From contig NZ_VZRB01000012.1 of NCBI RefSeq assembly GCF_008806595.1, positions 62,001 to 126,000 on the forward strand: DNA of 64,000 nt, in the 5' to 3' direction. How positions within the stretch are numbered: the first letter of the stretch is position 1; the number at the start of each line of letters is the position of its first letter. This document shows, piece after piece, positions 25,543-33,213 of the stretch. The position numbers and the translations under genes were made by a program. The notes under the pieces are model-generated. The model was not told where the DNA came from. It did no database searches and saw only the letters and a list, made by a program, of their open reading frames with translations. This DNA comes from Streptomyces luteolifulvus (GTDB lineage: Bacteria; Actinomycetota; Actinomycetes; Streptomycetales; Streptomycetaceae).

Positions 25543-26829
25543 ATGACGGCGGACCACACGGCTGGTGTCGACCTGCTCGACGCGGCGCTGCGCCACCGCG
25601 CGCGGCTCAGCAATGTCGTCTTCGTCGCGGTGACTGGTAGCTGCGGGAAGACGACGACGAAAAACCTGATCGCGAGCGTGCTGGCCGGCCGGCGCCGAGG
25701 TTCAAAGAGCTCCGGCTCCAACAACTGCGGCATCGATGTCGTCAAGGACGTCCTCGCCGTGCATCGCGACGACGATTTCTTCGTCCAGGAACTCGGTGCA
25801 TGGGGACAGGGCACCCTCGATGCGGGTATCAACCTGATCCGTCCCCACATCGCCGTGGTGACCAACCTCCGCAACGACCACTACAGCGCCTTTCACGGTC
25901 CCCGGGGAGCGCAGGCGGAAAAAGCAAAGCTGGTGGTCAGCCTGCCTTCAGCCGGAACCGCGGTGCTGAACTGGGACGATCAGTACGTCCGGGAACTGGC
26001 CGGGAGAACCTCCGCTCGCATCCTTTCTGTCGGCCGTAACAGTCAAGCCCAGCTTCGTGCTCTTGATGTCACGTCGAACTGGCCGGCCCGCTTGTCGTTC
26101 CAGGCGGTTCACGGCCGAGAGCGCGTCCACGTCCGAACCCGACTACTTGGCGAGCACTTGCTGGGTTCCGCTTTGTCGGCCCTCGCGGTGGGCCTTGACT
26201 TCGGTCTGTCTCTGGAAGAGGCCGCCGCAGCACTCCAAGCGGCTGAGCCAACCCCGAGGCGCATGATGCCGACTGCACACCCGGACGGGGTCACCTTCAT
26301 CCGGGACGATTTCAAGGCGACCGCCGACTCCGTGCCCGAGGTACTCGCCTTCATGCGCCAGGCGACCGCGCCTCGCAAAGTGGCCGTGTTCGGCCGGATC
26401 TCCGATTTTCCTGGACGGTCGCGGCGCGTCTACACCGAGGTGGCCGAGCAGGCGACAGCTGTTCTCGACACCGTTGTATTCGTCGGTGACCGGGCCATCG
26501 ACCTGTGGGGAAAACAGCACGACACGGCTGAGACCGCACAACTTCAGCTGCGGCACCGGCTCGGATTCACAGAGATCGACAGGGTCCACAGGGCTCGCCC
26601 CCCGGGAGACATGTTTGTGTTCGAATCGGTCTGGCGGGCCAGCAGGTTCCTGTCCAGCTTCTTGCAGGTCGGCGACCTCGTGCTCCTCAAGGGTTCCGGT
26701 CCGGCCGATCATCTGGAGCGGATCATGTTGAGCCGGGACGAGCCCGTGTCGTGCTGGCTGTCGCGCTGCGGCCGAGTCCATTGCTGTGACGTCTGTGAAC
26801 TCCTCACAACACCTCTGCAGCAGCACTGA
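25543..26829 (+). CDS. MurF-like Mur ligase family protein
   Basis: About 428 residues from the ATG at 25543; an upstream in-frame GTG at 25495 would add CDTCSG but neither start has a clear RBS. The ATP-binding motif is VAVTGSCGKTTTKNLI. FFVQELGAWGQGTLDAG, TNLRNDHYSAFHG and FIRDDFKATADSV follow the order of the MurF/CphA superfamily, which ligates amino acids to carboxylates using ATP. The cell-wall muramyl-peptide setting is absent, so it is probably a dedicated amide ligase. The C-terminal tail is Cys-rich (CWLSRCGRVHCCDVC), suggesting a metal site. It converges on the tandem thioredoxin. Confidence 0.8.
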   Translation: MTADHTAGVDLLDAALRHRARLSNVVFVAVTGSCGKTTTKNLIASVLAGRRRGSKSSGSNNCGIDVVKDVLAVHRDDDFFVQELGAWGQGTLDAGINLIRPHIAVVTNLRNDHYSAFHGPRGAQAEKAKLVVSLPSAGTAVLNWDDQYVRELAGRTSARILSVGRNSQAQLRALDVTSNWPARLSFQAVHGRERVHVRTRLLGEHLLGSALSALAVGLDFGLSLEEAAAALQAAEPTPRRMMPTAHPDGVTFIRDDFKATADSVPEVLAFMRQATAPRKVAVFGRISDFPGRSRRVYTEVAEQATAVLDTVVFVGDRAIDLWGKQHDTAETAQLQLRHRLGFTEIDRVHRARPPGDMFVFESVWRASRFLSSFLQVGDLVLLKGSGPADHLERIMLSRDEPVSCWLSRCGRVHCCDVCELLTTPLQQH

Positions 26830-27072
26830 CTGCGGTCGGGCCACTCGAGGTGAGCCCACAGAACGCCATGACCACCAAATGCGCACAAGCGCCAATTGCC
26901 AGGTGCAGTAACCAGATTCCCGGTCGGGCAAAGCCTCCCCGGGCCCTGCCGGCCGCCCCACGTGACGCCTGAGGGCCGCTCATGGGCTGTTGCGAGCGGC
27001 TTCAAAGGCGACAGCACATCACCACGTTCACCGGTGGGCACCTCATGGCGCACTGCTGGCGTTGAAGCCACA

Positions 27073-27777
27073 TCACGGGACGAACGCTTCCAACATCTGA
27101 GCGACGTTGTCGGTCGTGCTGAGCCCAACGCAGGACGTCCGCACCTTATCGGTCTTCGTCCCGCCCTCCATCGGGCCGAAGATCTGGTCCTCGATCCGCC
27201 CACGATTGAAGAGTGCCAGTGTGGGGACACGGCGGAAACCATACTGGGCACACAGCCGAGCGGTTTCCGGTCCGAACTCCAGTCGAACCACCTTGGCACG
27301 ACCTCGGAACTTTTCCGCCGTCGCCTCCACGACGGGCACAATCTGCTGGCTCTCGGCACACCACGCGGCGTCGACGTGGACCAGGACGGGCACCTGCGCC
27401 TTCAGTACCTCAGCGTCGAAGTTGAACTCGTCGACCTGGAGCACCGGCCGCAGTTGCCGGTCGATCATGTCCATGACCCTGTCTGGCGAGGAGGCACCAC
27501 CGATGAAGTCCGCGACGTTGCCATCCCGGAACAGCATCATCACCGGCAAGCGGGTGACCTTGTACTGTCGGCAGATCTTGTTACCACCCGGGTCGGAGTC
27601 GACGTCGACGGTGACGACCTTGATGCGGTCCTCATAACGGGCAGCAAGCTCATCAACCAGCGGCACCAGTTGCTGGCTGGGCAGACACCACGAGGCCCTG
27701 AATGCCACCAGCACGGGTGCGTCGTGTTGTAGGACCTGCCGACTGAACTCGCGATCTGACACGCTCGAGACCGCCAT
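27073..27777 (-). CDS. Tandem thioredoxin-like protein with two CxxS active sites
   Basis: 234 residues from the ATG at 27777, placed 8 nt after AAGG. Two complete thioredoxin folds follow each other: the first has FRASWCLPSQQLVPLVDELA and RLPVMMLFRDG, the second DAAWCAESQQIVPVVEATA and RVPTLALFNRG. In both, the second Cys of WCGPC is Ser (C31/S34 and C140/S143), while the cis-Pro is kept. Without a resolving Cys it cannot be an ordinary disulfide reductase. It may trap or isomerise mixed disulfides, or hold a thiol intermediate. No signal peptide, so cytosolic. Confidence 0.85.
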   Translation of the reverse strand: MAVSSVSDREFSRQVLQHDAPVLVAFRASWCLPSQQLVPLVDELAARYEDRIKVVTVDVDSDPGGNKICRQYKVTRLPVMMLFRDGNVADFIGGASSPDRVMDMIDRQLRPVLQVDEFNFDAEVLKAQVPVLVHVDAAWCAESQQIVPVVEATAEKFRGRAKVVRLEFGPETARLCAQYGFRRVPTLALFNRGRIEDQIFGPMEGGTKTDKVRTSCVGLSTTDNVAQMLEAFVP

Positions 27778-28010
27778 GAGCGCCACCTTCTTCCCTGACG
27801 TTGACCCGTCTTCTCAGTGTGGTCACCGGGCTGCCGCTCCTTCAATGTGGCGCGCAAGAGATACGCCCCGTTCGCAGCACCGTGACGATGGCTCGTCTGC
27901 AATTCCGCGAGCGCTTTTGGTACCCCCTGGGGTGACGTGTGTCTTCCCGGCTCTATCCGGGCAACATCAGTAGGCAAGAAGGTTCAACCTCGCGGTGGGC
28001 GATCCGGTTC

Positions 28011-28591
28011 TCACTTGAAAGCGCTTGAGTTGCGCACGTTTTCGAACCAACTTACGGTCTTCTTGCTGGGCCCATGTGTCACGCTTTCACCATAGGCCCG
28101 ATCGGCGGATCGGGCAGAAGATGCACGAACGGGGCGAGAGAGCGGCTCGAGCAGGGGTCCCACATCGACCTCGCGGCCCTCGTCCGTCGGAAGACGCACG
28201 GGACCACCGATCAGGTCAGCCTGGCGCCACAATGTCTCGATGCCGCGCAGCTCTTCAGCCACCCGCAGGTTGGCCAAGACCGCTTCGACGGCACGCCCCC
28301 GGTGCCATCGCTTCTGCTGCACGCGGTGGCGCCAGTACGCGTTGGGGAACTCGTAGGCGCACGCACCCATGAAGTACGTGGCGATGTGGCACCGCCGGTC
28401 GGCTCGCCATCCGGCCTCGACCGGGCCTGCCTCTCCTCCCGCAGATCACAGTCACGGACCAGTTCGTCGAGCTCCAATTCGTGCGGTTTGAGGTCGAAGC
28501 CGCGCGACCCGACGAACTGGAACACATAGCCGGAGTACAGCCGGTCCCGTAACACCGAGATGCCGTACCGCGCGAGCAGCCGAGGGAGCAC
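28011..28591 (-). pseudogene. Frameshifted unknown gene
   Basis: Two minus-strand segments look coding but lie in different frames. The upstream one (from 28591) reads RYGISVLRDRLYSGYVFQF then VGSRGFDLKPHELELDELV and loses coding character near 28440. The downstream one picks up with WRADRRCHIATYFMGACAYEF then PNAYWRHRVQQKRWHRG and ends at 28011. Joined by a frameshift around 28400-28440 they make one plausible soluble protein of about 180 residues. I do not recognise the family. The region 28592-28886 contains no other convincing gene. Confidence 0.4.
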
Positions 28592-28886
28592 GATCCCCCT
28601 CCCTCAACCCAGCCGGCCTCACGGTCCACGGCGTCCCCTGCAGCCCGCAACAAGCCCGCCAGGAGGGACGGACCATCACCCTCGGAACCCCCAGGAAAGC
28701 TTCGAGTGGGGCGCCGTCGCCGAACAAGCCGCCGCAGGGACCCGATCAGGAGTGCGGCACTCCGATCACTGAAAGCGACAGTTTGACTACAGTTAGTATA
28801 TGGTCGAGATTGGCGCGGCACTGCTACAGGCCCACGGCGCCGAGGACTTTCGCCATGCCGGCCGACTGCGGAAAGAGGGTGATGAA

Positions 28887-29495
28887 ATGGGGACGGTTGC
28901 GCCCTCGCGGGAGGATGTCGTCGCGGCGGTCGCCCTGGTGGACCAGGTTGACCTCGCTCCGATCAACCACAAGCTGCGGCATGACGACCCGGCAACATGG
29001 ACCGAGGAGGCCATCGCCGAAGGCGAGCAGAAGTACCGCCGGTTCCTGGTGTTGAACCTGCTGCACCCGCACACCACGCTCTCCGTCGACCGCACGCTCG
29101 ACGAGTACTGGCATCAGCACATCCTGGACACGCGCAAGTATGCCGAGGACTGCCAGTTCCTCTTCGGCTACTTCCTCCACCACGATCCCTACTTCGGCCT
29201 CGACGAGGACGGCGACGAGTGGCTGGAGAACGTTGCAATGTTCTCGGCAACGCAGGACCTCTACGAAGAAGCTTTCGGGGAGCCGTACTCAACGAAGAAG
29301 CGGCTCACCATCGACAAGGCGGTCGGCGGCGCCGAATCGACCGACGATCCGCAGCGTATTTACGCGTTCCCACAGTCGTGCAAGAGTGGGCAGCACTGCA
29401 ACAAGATCATCGGGCCGGAGATCTTCAATCCTGCGATCCCGGATCTGCCGCGGAAGCCGATCACGCCCCTGCCGCTCGAGGAGCCGGGCGAGTAG
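28887..29495 (+). CDS. GRDP-like (glycine-rich-domain-containing-protein-like, DUF1399) protein
   Basis: 202 residues from the ATG at 28887, with GAGGG seven bases upstream; an upstream in-frame start at 28800 lacks an RBS. The core RTLDEYWHQHILDTRKYAEDC matches the WHxHxLD..Y..DC block of the GRDP/DUF1399 family. The last 40 residues differ from the globular part: QSCKSGQHCNKIIGPEIFNP, then PAIPDLPRKPITPLPLEEPGE, with two Cys and a Pro-rich end. It is the first gene of the TfuA-YcaO operon, 29 bp upstream of it. Its role is unknown; it could be a substrate, a carrier or a partner of the YcaO enzyme. Confidence 0.7.
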   Translation: MGTVAPSREDVVAAVALVDQVDLAPINHKLRHDDPATWTEEAIAEGEQKYRRFLVLNLLHPHTTLSVDRTLDEYWHQHILDTRKYAEDCQFLFGYFLHHDPYFGLDEDGDEWLENVAMFSATQDLYEEAFGEPYSTKKRLTIDKAVGGAESTDDPQRIYAFPQSCKSGQHCNKIIGPEIFNPAIPDLPRKPITPLPLEEPGE

Positions 29496-29524
29496 TTCGC
29501 CCGCGAGCCCGGAAGGAAACGACG

Positions 29525-32218
29525 CTGGACGGCCGACCTCTCATCTTCCTTGGTCCCTCGTTGCCTCGCTCGGTGGCCGAGCAAGTACTCCCGGAGGCCG
29601 ACTACCGGCCGCCGATCCGGCGTGGTGACCTGGACGCTGTCGCGTCCGGGACGGTTGTCGGCATCATCGACGGCGTATTCGCCGACGTGCTGGCGATCAG
29701 CCCGGGCGAGATCCGTGCCGCCATCACCCGTGGGGTGGTGGTCCTGGGAGCGGCCAGCATGGGCGCGCTGCGTGCCACGGAGATCCCGGCGGTGGTGGGT
29801 CTCGGCCGGATCCACGAAATGTACCGCGACGGTGTGATCGAACGGGACGACGAGGTCGCAGTCCTGTTCGAGGAGGATACGTACCGAACGCTGACCGTGC
29901 CGCTTGTCAACGTCCGGTACGCCGTCGAACGTCTGGTGCGTACCGGCACACTCGCCCCTCGCACGGGCGACGACATCGTGCTGGCGGCCCAGGCGCTGCA
30001 CTATACGGACCGAACCTACGAGGCGATCTTCGACGCCCCGTCGCTGGCCGCCAAGGCCGACGCTGAGGAGACCATCGCTTTGCTGCGGCGGTTCGACCTC
30101 AAGCGAGAAGACGCACAGCTACTGCTCGAATATGTGGCCGCCGGTCAGGTGCCGGAGTCCGTCCGGGTCGAGACCGGAGAACTCGTCATCGCCGACGCGC
30201 CCGCCTACCCGACGCCGAGGGTACGGGACCGCGAGGCTGCCGACGCGCACCTGCACGTGTGGGAAAGCGGCGACACGGTTTCCTTCGCCGAGCTTGTCCA
30301 GTTCCTGAAGGTGACCGGTCGGTTCGACGTCGTAGCCCGTGCGGCGCTGCTGCGCCTGACGACCGGGGGCGGGCCGCTGTGGGTGTCGCCGGACGCGCTG
30401 GCCGACTCCGCGCGGGATCCTGCGCAGTCGTTGCTCGACTTTCTGCGGCTGCAATGGGGCTGGGAGTCCCCCGAGGAGACGCACGTGACCATGGGCGACC
30501 TCGGGCTGGGCCTGGAAGACGTATCCGACTCGCTGCACGCCGAAGTCACGGTGGCCCGGCTGGTGGCGGCGGTCGGCAGGCATCCCACGACAGCAATGAG
30601 CAAGGCGCTGAGGGCCGGCCTGTGGATCGACGACCTCGCGCTCAAGAGGGAGATCCTCCGGCTGGGCGCGGTCCGGCACTTCGCTCGACAGGTGGCCGCC
30701 CACAGCGAGCCGACCACTGCCGAGTACGAAGAGGCGCGGCGATGTATCACCCGGTTGCGCCCGGCCCTGTCCTGGCCGCAGGCAAGCTCGGCTCTCGGCG
30801 TGCTCGGCGTTTCCCGTACAGCGCTCGACGGAGCTGCACGGGAACTCGCGCTGGCCCGGCGCGCGGCTGCACCGCTCGTCAAGGTCCTGGAACGCCCGAC
30901 CGCTCCGGTCTGCCCGGCGGGGCCGTGGACGGGCATGGGGATCGGACTGGTGCCGACCCCGAAGGTGAGCGGATCTCGCCGGTTCTCCGTTGACACGGAC
31001 AAGGCCCGAGTCATCGCGGACGACATCGCGCGGCAGTTGGGCGTGGTGCGCGTGGGCATGGTCGGCGAGCTGACCACGCTGGGCGTGCACATCGCCCAGG
31101 CTTTTGCGCAACGCAGCGGCTGGTCGGCAAGCTTCGCGAGCGGCAAGGCGGAGACGGTCGACGCCGCGAAGACGGGCGCCATCATGGAGGAAGCGGAAAT
31201 CCAGGCGCAGGACGCCTTCCGTCCACGGACGGCGCTGCGGGCCTCCTATGAGCGTGCGGTGGCTGAGGGGGCCGTGGTCGTGGCGCCGGACCGGCTGGGG
31301 CTGCCGTTCGACAGCCGATGGACCTCTCAGGCTGAGCTGGAGTGGGCGGAGACGGTCGACCTGATCGGCGGGCGGAAAGTGCTGGTCCCGACCGCGGTCC
31401 TGGTCAGCGGCAGACTTCCGGGGGACATTCTCTACTCACCGCGGCTGGGAGGAAAAGTCTTTTCCTCCAGCGGTCTGGGCTCGGGCTTCAGCCTGGCCGA
31501 GGCGGCCACCCACGCGGTCGCCGAGTTGGTCGAGCGGCACGCCACCCGGCTCGCCGAGCTGGAGATTGACAATCCGGGCGGGATCGGCTGCCGAGAGTTC
31601 CGGTTTGTTGACCTTGAGTCCCTGCCGGACGTTCCGCGCCGGATCGTAACCAAGTACGAGCACGGCGGGATGAGCGTGCGCCTGCTCGACATCACCTCCG
31701 AGGTACGGGTGCCGACGTTCCACGCCCGGGTGTTCGAGGACCCCTTCTCGGGCGGGCGCAGTACGGTGTCCGACGGGTTCGCGACCCACCCGGACCCCGA
31801 AGTCGCGGCGACGATGGCGCTGCTGGAAGCCGCCCAGACCAAGGCCGGATATATCGCCGGAGGTCGGGAGGACTACTCGCTGCAGGCGCGGAGCCTCGGC
31901 CGCCACGAGCGGCCACGGACCGGGCGCCCCGCCGCGCATGCGTTCTGGTTCGGCAACGACCGGCCGACCCAGGACTTCGGCACAGTCGCTGGGTACGTGG
32001 CGGACGACATCCTCGACGAGCTGCGATGGATGGTGGGTGCCATCGAGGCCGCGGGCTTCGATCAGGTCCTTCTCACGGATCTCACGGTCGACCGCATCGC
32101 GCCGGCCTACGCGGTACGGGCCGTGATCCCTGGCTCGGAGACGACGAACCCGCTCTGCACCGGCGACCGCGGGCGCGCCACGTGCATCCGAGACCTGTTG
32201 CCCAGGGGGAGACGATGA
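29525..32218 (+). CDS. Single-chain TfuA-YcaO fusion, probable CTG start
   Basis: 897 residues. Residues 1-220 are a TfuA domain (LIFLGPSLPRSVAEQV, GIIDGVFADVLAISPGEI, LGAASMGALRATEIPAV). A helical linker of unknown type spans about 220-440, and a YcaO domain fills about 480-890, with LGVVRVGMVGELTTLGVHIA and the ATP-binding helix EAATHAVAELVERHA. The C-terminus lacks the PxPxP end of azoline-forming YcaOs. TfuA-YcaO pairs install thioamides; here they form one polypeptide. No ATG, GTG or TTG lies between the preceding stop and the IFLGPSLP motif; the CTG at 29525, about 7 nt after AAGGAA, is the only reasonable start. Confidence 0.88.
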   Translation: MDGRPLIFLGPSLPRSVAEQVLPEADYRPPIRRGDLDAVASGTVVGIIDGVFADVLAISPGEIRAAITRGVVVLGAASMGALRATEIPAVVGLGRIHEMYRDGVIERDDEVAVLFEEDTYRTLTVPLVNVRYAVERLVRTGTLAPRTGDDIVLAAQALHYTDRTYEAIFDAPSLAAKADAEETIALLRRFDLKREDAQLLLEYVAAGQVPESVRVETGELVIADAPAYPTPRVRDREAADAHLHVWESGDTVSFAELVQFLKVTGRFDVVARAALLRLTTGGGPLWVSPDALADSARDPAQSLLDFLRLQWGWESPEETHVTMGDLGLGLEDVSDSLHAEVTVARLVAAVGRHPTTAMSKALRAGLWIDDLALKREILRLGAVRHFARQVAAHSEPTTAEYEEARRCITRLRPALSWPQASSALGVLGVSRTALDGAARELALARRAAAPLVKVLERPTAPVCPAGPWTGMGIGLVPTPKVSGSRRFSVDTDKARVIADDIARQLGVVRVGMVGELTTLGVHIAQAFAQRSGWSASFASGKAETVDAAKTGAIMEEAEIQAQDAFRPRTALRASYERAVAEGAVVVAPDRLGLPFDSRWTSQAELEWAETVDLIGGRKVLVPTAVLVSGRLPGDILYSPRLGGKVFSSSGLGSGFSLAEAATHAVAELVERHATRLAELEIDNPGGIGCREFRFVDLESLPDVPRRIVTKYEHGGMSVRLLDITSEVRVPTFHARVFEDPFSGGRSTVSDGFATHPDPEVAATMALLEAAQTKAGYIAGGREDYSLQARSLGRHERPRTGRPAAHAFWFGNDRPTQDFGTVAGYVADDILDELRWMVGAIEAAGFDQVLLTDLTVDRIAPAYAVRAVIPGSETTNPLCTGDRGRATCIRDLLPRGRR

Positions 32219-33213
32219 CCACTCCGGCGGCAGTGGTCTGGGACATCACCTACGCCTGCCCATTGCGCTGCGAGTACTGCTACTCCGAATCCGGCCGTCG
32301 CCCCTCGCAGCAGTTGAGCTGGCCCGACCTTGCCCGGGTGGTCGACGCCCTGGTCGAACTGGGACCGCGCACCGTGGTGCTGTCGGGCGGTGAGCCGCTG
32401 GTCGTGCCTGAGATCTTCCAGGTGGCCGAGCGGCTGCGCAGCGGCGGCGTGTCGGTCCACCTGTACACGTCCGGATGGCATGTCACCGACCGGATCGGAG
32501 CTGCGGTTTTGGAGGTGATCTCCAACGTCACGGTCAGCATCGACGGGGCGACCTCGGCCACCCACGACCGGCTGCGTGGCCGGGCCGGATCATTCGACCG
32601 CGCCTTGGACGCCGCCGCGCGCCTGTCCGCCGCGGCGGCCGGACGGCATGAGCCAGCGGTCGGCGTGGACTACACGGTCACTCGGTCGAACTTCGCCGAG
32701 ATGCCGGACTTCTGCCGCCTGGTGGCCACGCGACTGCCGTCCCTGGACTACGTCTTCTTCGGCGCGGCGATGCCGATCGGCCTCGCCAGCCGCGAAGGCT
32801 TTGTCGCCCATGAGATCGTTACGCCCCGGCAACTCACGCTGCTGCGGGACGACTCCTACGCAGACACGCTCCGAGCCCACGTAGGAGCCGACCTCGTGGT
32901 CAGCGACAACGGAATGTTCCAGATGCACCCAGACCGGCTCGCCCAGGGCGAGATCCCAGCGATGCAGGTGGAGCCTGACGGGCGGGTGCGGGCGATGCCG
33001 GTGTATGAGGGCACCGTGGGCAGCCTGCTGGACGAGCCAGGTACAACGCTGTGGAGGCGGGCGATGGCCCGTTGGTCCGACCCGCGCGTCACCGGCCTGA
33101 TCGAGCCCGCACGGACGATGGAGGCGTGGGCGGACGCCACCCGGCGGCTCGACCTGATGTTCGGCGACACGGAGGACCGGCGGCGGATCGAGCGTCGGCC
33201 GACCTTCCCGTGA
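32215..33213 (+). CDS. Radical SAM enzyme, PqqE/SPASM-like but lacking auxiliary-cluster cysteines
   Basis: 332 residues overlapping the TfuA-YcaO stop by ATGA. The radical SAM core has the motif CPLRCEYCYSE near residue 17, LSGGEPL, and VTVSIDGATSATHDRLRG. The C-terminal region follows the SPASM pattern (AMQVEPDGRVRAMPVYEGTVGSL), but the Cys expected after VR is Met and no cysteines follow. It should therefore carry only the radical SAM cluster. Enzymes of this group modify RiPP precursor peptides in the cytosol. It is coupled to the SagB-like gene by GTGA. Confidence 0.87.
   Translation: MTTPAAVVWDITYACPLRCEYCYSESGRRPSQQLSWPDLARVVDALVELGPRTVVLSGGEPLVVPEIFQVAERLRSGGVSVHLYTSGWHVTDRIGAAVLEVISNVTVSIDGATSATHDRLRGRAGSFDRALDAAARLSAAAAGRHEPAVGVDYTVTRSNFAEMPDFCRLVATRLPSLDYVFFGAAMPIGLASREGFVAHEIVTPRQLTLLRDDSYADTLRAHVGADLVVSDNGMFQMHPDRLAQGEIPAMQVEPDGRVRAMPVYEGTVGSLLDEPGTTLWRRAMARWSDPRVTGLIEPARTMEAWADATRRLDLMFGDTEDRRRIERRPTFP

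Noticed and set aside
28770..28800. AT-rich stretch tttgactacagttagtatat as a promoter of the GRDP-like gene
   Set aside because: TTGACT and TAGTAT are only 5 bp apart, so they cannot form a -35/-10 pair; no other fit was found.
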